Shown in pieces: positions 46,499 through 55,748 of a stretch of 64,000 nucleotides of DNA. A program made the translations under genes and the position numbers. The notes beneath the pieces were generated by a model. The model was not told the DNA's origin, did not search any database, and saw only the letters and a program-made list of their open reading frames with translations. The stretch comes from a virus, in IMG/VR virus record IMGVR_UViG_3300023210_000017, positions 29,689 to 93,688 of that record; one strand, 5' to 3'. Position 1 is the stretch's first letter, and every line of letters starts with the position of its first letter.

Positions 46499-47086
46499 TT
46501 ATTGATTTGTTTTTTCCAAATGTATTAATTTATTTTCAAGTTCCAATACTTCATCTGGTATTTTTTCAAATAAAGTTTCTTTTTCTATATCAGGAATGCT
46601 GCATATTTCATAAACTTCTCTTATTAAGTCTACATGCACTAAAAGTGCTTCAGCGTATACTTCATGGTATTCTTCAGGGTTTAAATAACTTTTAATATAG
46701 CTGCTAATTTTACCCACTTTACCAAAATAATTTAATATTTTATTTTTGCAGTTTATAGAAAATTTTGAATAATACCCATTAATAAACATTTCATAATCAT
46801 GCTTATGTTCTGAATAATCAAAAACATAAACATGTCTATCTTCACTTAAGCTAAATGATAATTCATAGTTATCAAGATGCTTTAACACATTATCTTCAAA
46901 TAATTTATATTTTTTATCTTTTTTTGCATTGTAGATGCATATATATTTGCAATCTTCAGCAGTATAAAGCTTATCCCAACAGATGTATGTTTCTATTGGG
47001 ACATACTCTTTACCTTTGCTAATGCCTAAAAGAGGATATAAAAAAATTTTTGATTTTTGAAAATAATGTGTATAAGCACTTATCAT
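46499..47086 (-). CDS. Hypothetical protein (195 aa) next to RecB-like nuclease
   Basis: 195 residues, rich in Tyr, Lys and Ile. The N-terminal half (begins MISAYTHYFQKSKIFLYPLL) is probably an alpha/beta fold and the C-terminal third is helical and charged (VDLIREVYEICSIPDIEKE). No catalytic motif, membrane segment or zinc ligands were recognised. It is separated from the RecB-like nuclease gene by one base, indicating tight co-expression and perhaps a physical partner, but no function can be assigned from sequence. Confidence 0.6.
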   Translation of the reverse strand: MISAYTHYFQKSKIFLYPLLGISKGKEYVPIETYICWDKLYTAEDCKYICIYNAKKDKKYKLFEDNVLKHLDNYELSFSLSEDRHVYVFDYSEHKHDYEMFINGYYSKFSINCKNKILNYFGKVGKISSYIKSYLNPEEYHEVYAEALLVHVDLIREVYEICSIPDIEKETLFEKIPDEVLELENKLIHLEKTNQ

Positions 47087-47087
47087 A

Positions 47088-48083
47088 TTATAGTATAAAT
47101 TTATTAGGTTTTAAAAACTTATAAGGTAAACTATAATCTTTTCTAGTATAATGTACATTTACTTCATCTAAAGTTGCTTTCAACCCTTGTCCCCAGCTAT
47201 GCATGGTAGATTCAGAAACATCAAATACATATACTTGATTATATTTATCTATGACTACAAATTTAAACAAATATTCATAACTTTTTGAAGTTTTATTCAA
47301 TTTAATATATTCATATACTAATTTATAATAAATAGCGGCTTGCAGCCAATAATTATAAAACTCAATAGTTTCTGTAAAATCAGATATAGTTTTACCAGTA
47401 GTTTTTAAATCACAAATAATAACTTGACCGGTCTCATCATTTACTTTAAAGTAATCTATGTATCCGTGTAAGCCAAATTTATAATTTTGTAAATCACATT
47501 GCAGATATTTTTCTGCATATGTAGTAACATTATCTAATTCAAAATCACTTTTTGGATCACTTCTAAATAAATGCATTACATCTTTATTGGATTCTAAACA
47601 CTCTACTTGACGTTTACATCGTTCTAGGGTATCATTATCAACAACATCAATGACTTTATTATTTAGAAATTCCCAATAAGGTTTAAAATCTACAACTCTT
47701 ATTTTAGCTATTCTAGATTCATCTGTTTTAAGAGATTGATATAGATCCATATGTTTTAATGAATCAAGAATTATATGATCATCAATGTTATCTAAATCCT
47801 TTTCATCTGTATAAAGCACCATATCTTTCATTACTTTTCTAATATTATCACTAGGATTCTTCCCAGGCACAACATTAAACTTGTCTTTAAGATTTTCAGG
47901 TTCAAATAAAAGACAATGCACAAGCTTGCCTTCAATAAGATGCTTTTCAGTTTGAATCTCACGATCTTGTAATATATAATCTTTATAGAATAAAGAGGGT
48001 GAAAATTTTAATTTGTTAATAGAAGAATAGCTAAAATTAAAATCTTTAGCATAGAATTCTTCTTCTTTTTTTAAGTTTATCAT
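47088..48083 (-). CDS. PD-(D/E)XK nuclease, RecB/exonuclease VIII-like
   Basis: 331 residues. The N-terminal FSYSSINKLKFSPSLFYKDY and EGKLVHCLLF (E51, H56) correspond to the GxxxH entry motif of lambda-exo/RecE/Cas4-type nucleases. HGYIDYF (D210) and IICDLKTTG (D225, K227) complete the metal-binding PD-(D/E)XK centre, and QAAIYYKLVYEY is the usual following helix. It probably resects duplex ends for recombination-dependent replication, fitting a neighbourhood of ligase, RusA-like resolvase, SSB-like protein and P-loop ATPase. Transcribed with the upstream ligase (2 nt gap). Confidence 0.8.
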   Translation of the reverse strand: MINLKKEEEFYAKDFNFSYSSINKLKFSPSLFYKDYILQDREIQTEKHLIEGKLVHCLLFEPENLKDKFNVVPGKNPSDNIRKVMKDMVLYTDEKDLDNIDDHIILDSLKHMDLYQSLKTDESRIAKIRVVDFKPYWEFLNNKVIDVVDNDTLERCKRQVECLESNKDVMHLFRSDPKSDFELDNVTTYAEKYLQCDLQNYKFGLHGYIDYFKVNDETGQVIICDLKTTGKTISDFTETIEFYNYWLQAAIYYKLVYEYIKLNKTSKSYEYLFKFVVIDKYNQVYVFDVSESTMHSWGQGLKATLDEVNVHYTRKDYSLPYKFLKPNKFIL

Positions 48084-48085
48084 AA

Positions 48086-49210
48086 TTATTTATCTAATCT
48101 AAATCCGTGGCACACTGGAAATCTTGGTATACCATCTTCACTATATTCAAAGAATCTTATCTCTGCAGTTTTACCAATGTAATCAGCTTTATTAATTAAT
48201 ATCTCCTCACGTTCAGCATGAGAAAACTTCATTCCACAACCAAATGTACCTTTATCATTTTCACAGTGCACTACACCTTGTTCTGGATTCTTATCTGAAG
48301 GTAGTACATCTATTACATTACAAGAAATATCTATAAAATCTTTATATTTTAATAATTGACTATCTCTTTTATTAATAGCATATCCAGCATCACTGTGTCT
48401 TACAATTGTTCCTTCATATCCTTGAGATATAAATTCACCATGTAAACGTTTTAAGGCTTCTTCATCAGCTACAACATATGTTTTGACTAATTCAATAGCA
48501 TCTACATAACTGGCTAAACTTTTAAGGATTTTAAATCTTTCTATAAAAGGAATATCTAACACAATGTCATACACGCAAAACTTTACTTTTTCAGTCTCTT
48601 CACCACGGTCTTTTTTAATAAGCCTCATGTTTTCTTGAAATGACTCACCGTGTACATACAATTCACCATCTAAATAATTATCATTTAGTTCCTGTGAAAC
48701 ATTTGGAAGAGCATCTTCAATGTGTTTCATTGTATCTATAGATTTTCCTTTTCTTGATATAAATCCTGACTTTTTATTGTATAAAGCCCTCATTCCATCT
48801 AATTTTGGTTGAATAACGCATGGAAACTTAATTTTATGAGATTCTTTTTTATAATCTTTAGCCAACATAGGTAGAATTACTACATTATTTTCAGCTTCTT
48901 CAATTGTTTTAAAATAACCCTGAGTCATTTTATTTTTAATTTTAGATGTTGCTTCTAATATAGCTTGCTGTTCAGGCGTTGTTTCATTAGATTTACCAGT
49001 ATTTTTTCCTTCACAAGTATGAACATGATTAATCATATTTTCACTACCGTGTACTCCAGAATTTTGAATTACATCAGCACCTTTATTATAAACGTGTAAT
49101 ACACGCACTTTTCCTTTACTATCTTTTTTATAGATTTTTTTTGAAAATGATTTTATTTGATCATTCATAATTGCATTTTTAATAATTTTTGATTTTAAGT
49201 GTACTGTCAT
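48086..49210 (-). CDS. ATP-dependent DNA ligase
   Basis: 374 residues. The nucleotidyltransferase core carries motif I KLDGMR with adenylated Lys136, motif III YLDGELYVHG near 175, motif IV GYEGTIVRH near 257, and motif V LLKYKDF near 278. A C-terminal OB-fold domain follows. The first 120 residues are an extra N-terminal region (KGKVRVLHVYNKG then MTQGYFKTIEEAE) that resembles a small WGR-like DNA-binding module. It seals nicks in phage DNA during replication and repair. The expected C-terminal domain is complete. Confidence 0.85.
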   Translation of the reverse strand: MTVHLKSKIIKNAIMNDQIKSFSKKIYKKDSKGKVRVLHVYNKGADVIQNSGVHGSENMINHVHTCEGKNTGKSNETTPEQQAILEATSKIKNKMTQGYFKTIEEAENNVVILPMLAKDYKKESHKIKFPCVIQPKLDGMRALYNKKSGFISRKGKSIDTMKHIEDALPNVSQELNDNYLDGELYVHGESFQENMRLIKKDRGEETEKVKFCVYDIVLDIPFIERFKILKSLASYVDAIELVKTYVVADEEALKRLHGEFISQGYEGTIVRHSDAGYAINKRDSQLLKYKDFIDISCNVIDVLPSDKNPEQGVVHCENDKGTFGCGMKFSHAEREEILINKADYIGKTAEIRFFEYSEDGIPRFPVCHGFRLDK

Positions 49211-49252
49211 ATTATTGATATTTAATGTTTATCCTATTTGTTACGGTAACAT

Positions 49253-49310
49253 AAGGGTGGATGTGTACATTTCTGCACACATCCAATAACAATCAATTAT
49301 GGCTACCCTT
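49253..49310 (-). terminator. Nested hairpin between the 411-aa gene and ligase gene
   Basis: GGATGTGT (49259-49266) and ACACATCC (49277-49284) form a perfect 8-bp stem. An outer pair, AAGGGT (49253-49258) and ACCCTT (49305-49310), could extend the structure. No strong T-tract follows on the minus strand, so attenuation, RNA processing or a regulatory RNA structure are as likely as termination. Confidence 0.45.
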
Positions 49311-50544
49311 AAAGTTGTACATCAGCCAAAAGTTCTCCAAAGCTTAGTTGATTAGGATCAACTTCTTTTACAGCAAATTCTTTTGAAAGTTTGATATCTG
49401 ATATATCTAATTTAAAAATATCACTTTTAGTTAATCCTATATCTGCAAATACTGTTTCAGAAATATCAACAATTGTTGCTTTATATGCAAATTCTGTTAT
49501 TGCATCATTTTCTTTTAAATATCTAAACAGTCTTTCATATGGATACATTCCTCTATTATAATCATCTTTTGTACCTGCTTTCTCTAATCTAGATCTTAAT
49601 GTTTTAACATTTACAGTATTCCAATTCTTAGCATTTCTTAAATAATAAGCATGTTTAAAATATAATAATGCAGCTTTATCTAAAGACTTTTCTATATTAC
49701 AGTTTGCTAACATTTCTAAGCCTACAGCCATATTATCTATATCTTTAGATTTAAACATAGAGTTTAAAGATTTATATTGATCTTCTGTTAATACTACAGA
49801 ATCCTCAGAGCATATTTTTGAAATATGAGAATCCATAACTAAATTATTGCTGTCACTCATACTTTTAAATGCAACAGCATCTGTTAAATATAAAGGACGA
49901 CTAATAACATCTATATCACTTATATTACTCACTTTAGTTACCCTCTTTAATGTATCAAAATTATCACTCCAATTATAATTAATAGATATATGAAAATAAG
50001 AATCTTCTGAAATTTTATTTAAAAAATTTTCTAATGAAGCTTTAGCTTGTGAATCTAAATGCTCATTAAGATCAGTAACATAATGATTGATTGCTTTTTT
50101 AGTATATACAGATTGCCATCCACCATGAAACATATTATTTATATATTTTTTAGATATAATCTTATAATCAGCTTTTGTTCTATCTCTTATAATTTTAACA
50201 TTATACTTATCTTTTAATAAATCTACTTTTGATCTTGGTAAAGTTAAATCTGGATACCTGTATAATAATTTATCTTGGATATCTGCACCTGTTATATTTA
50301 ATGCTTTATCAGATATAACAGAAAGATCCTCCTTATGATTTCCTGAAGCTGGATTTACATATAAACACTCTACACCTTGTAAATCATAATTAACTTCACT
50401 TTTTACATGCCAGTTATTTCTCAACCATTCTGTACTATATGACAAACTATCTAATAAAAGAATAGAATCTCCAGTACCTAAATCAGCTGTAGTTTCTTTA
50501 TTTATAGTTATTGATATTACATATACTTTTTTTAGTTCATTCAT
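49309..50544 (-). CDS. Unknown protein (411 aa), paralogue of the next upstream gene
   Basis: 411 residues with no recognised domain. Residues 101-139 (TLPRSKVD ... RTKADYKIISKKY..MF) align by eye with residues 71-113 of the 340-aa upstream protein (ILPKCPIS ... YEAADFIITHDDFYELF). A second region (LTEDQYKSL...SKDIDN, about 257-290) matches DLTEELVND...SSDNDN there. The two look like diverged paralogues. Their start/stop overlap of 4 nt and place downstream of AAA+ and VWA/metallopeptidase genes suggest they form part of one complex with these. It ends just before a nested hairpin. Confidence 0.65.
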   Translation of the reverse strand: MNELKKVYVISITINKETTADLGTGDSILLLDSLSYSTEWLRNNWHVKSEVNYDLQGVECLYVNPASGNHKEDLSVISDKALNITGADIQDKLLYRYPDLTLPRSKVDLLKDKYNVKIIRDRTKADYKIISKKYINNMFHGGWQSVYTKKAINHYVTDLNEHLDSQAKASLENFLNKISEDSYFHISINYNWSDNFDTLKRVTKVSNISDIDVISRPLYLTDAVAFKSMSDSNNLVMDSHISKICSEDSVVLTEDQYKSLNSMFKSKDIDNMAVGLEMLANCNIEKSLDKAALLYFKHAYYLRNAKNWNTVNVKTLRSRLEKAGTKDDYNRGMYPYERLFRYLKENDAITEFAYKATIVDISETVFADIGLTKSDIFKLDISDIKLSKEFAVKEVDPNQLSFGELLADVQL

Positions 50545-51563
50545 TTTAAATATTTTTGATATTCTTTTTTTACACTTACTTTAAATGTATATAACTCTCT
50601 ATTATGTATGGAGATTTCTTGACGTATTATTTTTTCAAGAAACCTAAATGATGCTGAATCAAGTTTTTTTTCTTCTTCAAGCTTTAAAACCATTTCTTGA
50701 GCTTCTGTACGATAAAGACTATTTATATCTGCAGCGTCCATCCAATATTGAACATCTTTATCTCTTTTAAAACTATACATTCTACCTCCTATTTTTTGAG
50801 CTAAATGCCATACTAAATGAGGATGTTTTGTATAATTTATTGTTGGTAAAATTTTACCAGCAAGACTTATGTTATCATTATCTGATGAATCTAACCAATG
50901 TTCTAAATCATTAACCAATTCTTCAGTAAGATCAATTAGATTTGCTGAAGAATGCAATAATGTTTCTGAATCTAAAGTTTGCAATTGACCAGCTTCTATT
51001 AAATATGCTAAATTTATAGCAAGACCTGGAATACCACATTCATCCATTAATGAATCAGTTACATTGCAATGATAAGAGTTTGTATGTTCAGTCCATTTTT
51101 CATCATATATTACAGATTTATCATGGGTTTCAACTATATTAATTCTACCATTACTTGAATCCATAGCTTCATAATTCCATAAAGTATACATCACAGTTTG
51201 AATTTTAATTTTTTCACCGTGTTGAAATAGTTCATAAAAGTCATCATGTGTAATTATAAAATCAGCCGCTTCATAATCATTGGTAATGGTTATTTTATGT
51301 TCTTTACAAGCAGCTTTAATTCTGTCTTGAGATATGGGGCATTTAGGTAGAATAAATGCTCTTTTATAAGATTGAAAATTAGTAGAAGTTAATGTAGATC
51401 CTGCTAAAATATCTTTTATTTTATTATATGTAGTTACATCTTGGGTTATAAGCACGTCATCAACTTGATTTGAAGTGATGAGCCCAAACATAGGCTCATC
51501 CTCCAATCCAAAGTGAATAAGTGCATCTAAATTGTATTCTTGATATACTGATTTATTTGCCAT
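50541..51563 (-). CDS. Unknown protein (340 aa), paralogue of the 411-aa protein
   Basis: 340 residues, acidic, with no family recognised. It shares the LPK(x)nADFIIT(x)nF segment at 71-113 and the LTEELxxxL...S-D-DN segment near 198-222 with the following gene product, supporting a duplication. Residues 30-60 (NQVDDVLITQDVTTYNKIKDIL) and 90-105 suggest alternating strands and helices. It is encoded one base after the AAA+ ATPase gene. Given that MoxR ATPases act with VWA proteins to remodel a target, this protein and its paralogue are candidate targets or adaptors. This is inference from order only. Confidence 0.65.
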   Translation of the reverse strand: MANKSVYQEYNLDALIHFGLEDEPMFGLITSNQVDDVLITQDVTTYNKIKDILAGSTLTSTNFQSYKRAFILPKCPISQDRIKAACKEHKITITNDYEAADFIITHDDFYELFQHGEKIKIQTVMYTLWNYEAMDSSNGRINIVETHDKSVIYDEKWTEHTNSYHCNVTDSLMDECGIPGLAINLAYLIEAGQLQTLDSETLLHSSANLIDLTEELVNDLEHWLDSSDNDNISLAGKILPTINYTKHPHLVWHLAQKIGGRMYSFKRDKDVQYWMDAADINSLYRTEAQEMVLKLEEEKKLDSASFRFLEKIIRQEISIHNRELYTFKVSVKKEYQKYLK

Positions 51564-51564
51564 A

Positions 51565-52833
51565 TTATTTTATTGTCATCTTGATAATTTCTGGTTTCAT
51601 CATCAATTTATTAAATTTTTGCTTGTTTCCGTTGAAAATAGTTCTTACAACTAAGTACTTAAGATCATTAGTAAAATAATCTTTTGTACAAAGAGCTTCT
51701 AATCTATCAGTGATCTTTTGTGTAATTGTATTTTCTTTAGAATAAACAACTGAATAATTAGCTAATCTTGTAGCTAATGTTGACGCAATGTCTGCACGAT
51801 AATTATCATCTTTACCTACACATCCTGTTAACTCACCAAGAATATAAGACTCATTATCATGAGTTAATAGATCTTTTGGAGTAACAAGTTTATCTAACTT
51901 ATTATTAATAAAAACTGTAAACATTGATGCAAATTCATCACCTACAGATCCTTCACCAATCATTTGAATGTATGGTAAATTATCTTCAAAATTTTCAAAA
52001 CTTGATATTGAATTAAAGAATGTAGTAATTGCTCTTGCATTTGTTTCTTGTGTTACAAGCTCAGGATGTAATAATAAAAAGTTAATACATCTTGAATCTA
52101 TCCCAGCTTCTTCTGCCCAACGAGCCCATACATCTACATCAAATTGAAGATTAGCTGTTATGTATCTTGTTTTTTGTGCTGAATCAACTGAATTAACCAT
52201 ATAATCTCCAGTATCTGGATTTGCTGTTAATACAATATGCCAATCTTTAGGAAGAGACCATGAAATATATGTTTGTCTGTCAACTAACTCCATACATGCT
52301 TGAATAAATCTAACATCTGCACGGTTCCAATCATCTAATAATAAAATACCACCGGCTTTTTTATCAGCAATCCATTCTGGTGCACAATAAGACATTCTAT
52401 TCTTACCTGTCATCTTATAACCATTTTTTAAATAGTCAGCTACAGCAAGTTCATTAACCCATTGGCCAACTTTTTTTGTAACAGTATTTTGTGACATTTT
52501 TGTTAAATCTTCAGAAGCAGCTGCTTGAGATGAATATTGTATATCATCAGATTTACCAACTTTTACAACTTGCTCTTTATACATTTGAAATTGTCTTGTT
52601 GGAAATCCAACTAAATCACCAAGCTCTTCAATTTGAGCTAAATTTAATTTTACAAAATCTAAATCATGTTCTTCAGCTATTTCTTTAACTGTAGATGTTT
52701 TTCCAATTCCAGATTCACCCAATACTTCTATTGAGACAGGAAGCTTTCCTTCTTTTTGTAAAAATCTATTGTTATTAATAATGTGACCCATAAATCCTTT
52801 TAGGTCGTCAATGTTTAAATTTACTTGTGCCAT
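51565..52833 (-). CDS. MoxR-like AAA+ ATPase
   Basis: 422 residues. Walker A is GESGIGKT (39-46), followed by FVKLNLAQIEELGDLVGFP, typical of MoxR-type ATPases. Walker B is GGILLLDDWNRAD near 158, with the WNRAD sequence at the sensor/inter-subunit position and HIVLTANPDTGDY after it (sensor 1, Asn). The protein hydrolyses ATP to remodel a partner. MoxR ATPases are usually encoded beside a VWA-domain protein, and here such a gene lies directly upstream (24-nt gap). The role in phage replication is unknown. Confidence 0.8.
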   Translation of the reverse strand: MAQVNLNIDDLKGFMGHIINNNRFLQKEGKLPVSIEVLGESGIGKTSTVKEIAEEHDLDFVKLNLAQIEELGDLVGFPTRQFQMYKEQVVKVGKSDDIQYSSQAAASEDLTKMSQNTVTKKVGQWVNELAVADYLKNGYKMTGKNRMSYCAPEWIADKKAGGILLLDDWNRADVRFIQACMELVDRQTYISWSLPKDWHIVLTANPDTGDYMVNSVDSAQKTRYITANLQFDVDVWARWAEEAGIDSRCINFLLLHPELVTQETNARAITTFFNSISSFENFEDNLPYIQMIGEGSVGDEFASMFTVFINNKLDKLVTPKDLLTHDNESYILGELTGCVGKDDNYRADIASTLATRLANYSVVYSKENTITQKITDRLEALCTKDYFTNDLKYLVVRTIFNGNKQKFNKLMMKPEIIKMTIK

Positions 52834-52857
52834 AATTGTTTTTTTATTAATTTGTTT

Positions 52858-54012
52858 TTAGTTTAATTGTATTTTTTGTCCTGGTAATTCATCATTTATA
52901 CTGCATGCAGAACTATGCACCCATAAAGTATTATTTGGACATTTGTCTGGAGTTCCTGCTTCTCCATCTGTAAAATAGATGAGAGCTGTATATCTTCCAA
53001 ACTCATTATAATGGTCTATAACAGGTTGGAATATTGTCCCACCTCTACCATGTATTTCCCAATCTTGTTTAGGATTAAAATCCTTAACTGAGTTTATTTT
53101 TGTATCACATTGAACAATTGTAATTTTATGTCCAGTTTTATGCATGTGAGTCAATTCACTAAAAAATTCTTTTAATTCATTTTGACTTACAGAACCTGAT
53201 GTATCTACACCAACACATATGTGATTTTTAAATTTAATTTTAAGACCAGGGCTACCTGAATATCTTTTGTTATACTTCCGTCTGATCTTCTTTGTAAAAA
53301 CAATAGAAGAGTTTCCAACAAATCTGCGTAAATATCCTTTCCAATCAAATTTTGCAGGTTCAACATGTCTTAGTCTTTGAATAAGATCTGCTAACTCTCC
53401 AGGTATGCTACCACATCTTTTTTCTGTTGTGTCAGCATTTTCTTTGACTTGATGATCAATCTGTTTTTGAATTAACTTTTTTTCAGCTTCAGGGATATCC
53501 TCAAAATCATCCCAAGTAGGATGACAATATGGAGAATTACCATCCATTTCATCTAAAAGTGAATCTAAAGCTGGACAAGAACCATCTTGACGGGCCTCTT
53601 CTAACATTTTATAATATACTTTAGTTCCAGCTCTACAAGGAAAGTTTATTTCAGGAAAAGAATCAAATGTTAATCCGCCTTCTGGAAGATCTGAACTATC
53701 TATGTATTGATTAATTTCTAAATCAGCTGCTATATTAAATAGTTTATGATCACTGTACATATCTCGCATAATTAAATGCCCAAAACTTATATGAAGTAAT
53801 TCATGTTTTAATAAACCAACTCTATGTCTTTCACTTAAAGAATTAAAAAAATCAGGATTTACTGTTAATTGTACGCCTATTCCATTCTTGCTGACACCAG
53901 CTGTAGGAATTTTATCTGTGAAGGATTTATTTAATCCAACTAAAAAAAGCCCGTAAAAGGGCTCTTCAAATATTAAGTTTTTACTTGTTTTTGAAACTAA
54001 GTCTGCTACCAT
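52858..54012 (-). CDS. VWA-domain protein with N-terminal DUF2201-type metallopeptidase motif
   Basis: 384 residues. The N-terminal part has HELLHISFGH (70-79), the HExxHxxxxH zinc signature of the DUF2201 putative metallopeptidase family. The C-terminal VWA domain begins HICVGVDTSGS with the MIDAS motif DTSGS (270-274), has GRGGT (the MIDAS Thr) and ends IYFTDGEA. The domain pair is typical of VWA partners of MoxR AAA+ ATPases, the gene for which follows. It may present or cleave a substrate remodelled by the ATPase. A 7-nt overlap with the upstream 125-aa gene indicates coupling. Confidence 0.8.
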   Translation of the reverse strand: MVADLVSKTSKNLIFEEPFYGLFLVGLNKSFTDKIPTAGVSKNGIGVQLTVNPDFFNSLSERHRVGLLKHELLHISFGHLIMRDMYSDHKLFNIAADLEINQYIDSSDLPEGGLTFDSFPEINFPCRAGTKVYYKMLEEARQDGSCPALDSLLDEMDGNSPYCHPTWDDFEDIPEAEKKLIQKQIDHQVKENADTTEKRCGSIPGELADLIQRLRHVEPAKFDWKGYLRRFVGNSSIVFTKKIRRKYNKRYSGSPGLKIKFKNHICVGVDTSGSVSQNELKEFFSELTHMHKTGHKITIVQCDTKINSVKDFNPKQDWEIHGRGGTIFQPVIDHYNEFGRYTALIYFTDGEAGTPDKCPNNTLWVHSSACSINDELPGQKIQLN

Positions 54013-54383
54013 TTTTTATTGTTTTTGTTTATGTCATCTATATTAGGATGAAAGCTCGGATTATATATTAATTTTTTATAAATTAATTTGTAATTATTTT
54101 TATAAGCACTTTTATCTTTACTTATATTTCTAACTATATTATGTGTTGTTAAACTTTCCCAAGTTTCAGTATTATATGGTAAATCAAAGTATGCACTATA
54201 AGATACTCTTTCAGTAAAAAATAAAAGTTTTAAAAATAACATATGATATATGTCCGTCATATTCATATTTTTTATAGTCACGTATGCTAAATCTCTATCT
54301 TCAATAGTTGATTCAATCATTTTTAGTAATCTCTTAAATGTTTTAAGATCAATATCTAATTCATTTTTTACTTCACTTGTCAA
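54006..54383 (-). CDS. Hypothetical protein (125 aa)
   Basis: 125 residues, mostly helical, Lys/Asn/Tyr-rich, with a central hydrophobic segment (YHMLFLKLLFFTERVSYSAYF, about 51-71). This could be a buried helix rather than a membrane pass because charged residues interrupt it. No known motif. The start overlaps the stop of the RusA-like gene by 4 nt and its end overlaps the VWA gene, so it belongs to this operon. It may be a small subunit of the AAA+/VWA assembly. Confidence 0.6.
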   Translation of the reverse strand: MTSEVKNELDIDLKTFKRLLKMIESTIEDRDLAYVTIKNMNMTDIYHMLFLKLLFFTERVSYSAYFDLPYNTETWESLTTHNIVRNISKDKSAYKNNYKLIYKKLIYNPSFHPNIDDINKNNKKW

Positions 54384-54760
54384 GATTTAATAATTTTAAT
54401 TTCTACACCGGGATTTACTTTATCATATAAGTAAGGTTCAAATACAGGTATTATATTTTCCATATTATCATCTTCAATCCAATTATATGTGACCATATCA
54501 TCTTGGGTTGTTTGAGCTGGATTAATATAATCAAACTTATGTTTGCTGCCTCTAATGAAAGTAAAAGAGACTTTAACAGGTAGTGTATGCTTTTTTAATT
54601 CTTCTTTAAATTCTGGAGCATATTTTTCAAAAAAAGATTTAGTATCTTTTCTATATTTCATAGTAGATTTACTTGCTATAAAGTACTTGCCTGTCCAACG
54701 TCTTCCATTTTTACTAGACGGAACATTCCCTGGTATAAACCATTTTTTTTCTTTTGCCAT
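54380..54760 (-). CDS. RusA-like Holliday junction resolvase
   Basis: 126 residues, the usual RusA length. The N terminus FIPGNVPSSKNGRRW matches the RusA opening (PxSKN). Acidic residues in HKFDYIN (D77), TTQDDM (D87, D88) and IEDDN (D97, D98) match the conserved catalytic Asp positions in the D-x-DN...D...DD pattern. It would cut four-way junctions during recombination-dependent replication or packaging. It fits with the RecB-like nuclease, SSB-like protein and P-loop ATPase in the same operon. Confidence 0.75.
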   Translation of the reverse strand: MAKEKKWFIPGNVPSSKNGRRWTGKYFIASKSTMKYRKDTKSFFEKYAPEFKEELKKHTLPVKVSFTFIRGSKHKFDYINPAQTTQDDMVTYNWIEDDNMENIIPVFEPYLYDKVNPGVEIKIIKS

Positions 54761-54761
54761 A

Positions 54762-55736
54762 TTATTTGTGTATAGTCTTCTTAAGAAGAGATTTTAATTC
54801 ATCATGGACTTTTTCCCATCCATAATTTTTAACAGCATCTGAAGGATCTTTGCTTAAGCTAATTGTTGTGCCATCTAGATTATATAATTCTTTATATTTA
54901 TCTATAGCATTTTTTCCTGCTGTATCATTATCAAAAAGTGTTATTACTTTTTTATATTTATTTTTCAAATTTTCAATTATATGAGGTTTTATCATTGTAT
55001 TTTCACTGTCTGGAGCAATTAACTCTACATTATATCCAAATTCATCTAAACACATTATATCTTTTAAAGATGATGTTATTATTAAATAAGGTTTATTATA
55101 TTGTAATTGATCTATACCTTGAATATGAGATGCTACTTTATGAAACTTATGTTTTTTATTAAACGGTTGGTAAATTTTATATAATTCACCAGACTTATTA
55201 TAATACCCATACATTGAAGATGATTGAATTTTTATTTTATTTAATTTATCATCATCCTGTTTAATCATATTGTAATATTCAATAGGAGCTACATTATATT
55301 TTTCAAGCATAGTTTTACCTATTCTATATTGAAGCCAATATTTTACATCTATTTGATTCCAGTCTCTTGTTTTTATTAATTCAATTTCCCATTTAGCAGC
55401 CACTTTAAAAGATACATCTATTGTGTTACTCTTTATAAAGACATTATAGTCTTTGATCATTTTTTCTATAGAATCTGAATAATTTAAATTAAATAACTTT
55501 TGAATTAAATTAATTTTATTTCCTCCAGTACCAGTTGAAAAATCTTTAAACATATAACATTGCTTTTGCGTATCTACATATATGCACATACTAGGAGTTT
55601 TTTCAATTGGATTCCACGGAGATGTTATTTTTAAATCTTGACCAGTGAGAGATTCCTCTATATTGAGATAATACTGAAAAACCCAATAACTTGGAATATC
55701 TGATTCTCTTACAACTAAGTTTTTAGTATTTATCAT
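54762..55736 (-). CDS. DnaG-type primase with altered Toprim domain
   Basis: 324 residues. A Toprim-like core is visible: PYLIITSSLKDIMCL (216-230), then APDSEN (241-246) and VITLFDNDTAGKNA (264-277) with D269 and D271. In canonical DnaG/Toprim enzymes the first strand ends in a catalytic Glu (xxEGxxD); here TSSLKD has Ser at that place. The N-terminal 100 residues resemble a CHC2-type region (TPSMCIYVDTQKQCYMFKDFSTG) but lack the zinc cysteine/histidine set. It probably makes RNA primers for the phage replisome with the DnaB-like helicase, although loss of Glu leaves its activity uncertain. Confidence 0.75.
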   Translation of the reverse strand: MINTKNLVVRESDIPSYWVFQYYLNIEESLTGQDLKITSPWNPIEKTPSMCIYVDTQKQCYMFKDFSTGTGGNKINLIQKLFNLNYSDSIEKMIKDYNVFIKSNTIDVSFKVAAKWEIELIKTRDWNQIDVKYWLQYRIGKTMLEKYNVAPIEYYNMIKQDDDKLNKIKIQSSSMYGYYNKSGELYKIYQPFNKKHKFHKVASHIQGIDQLQYNKPYLIITSSLKDIMCLDEFGYNVELIAPDSENTMIKPHIIENLKNKYKKVITLFDNDTAGKNAIDKYKELYNLDGTTISLSKDPSDAVKNYGWEKVHDELKSLLKKTIHK

Positions 55737-55748
55737 ATTATAAATTTA

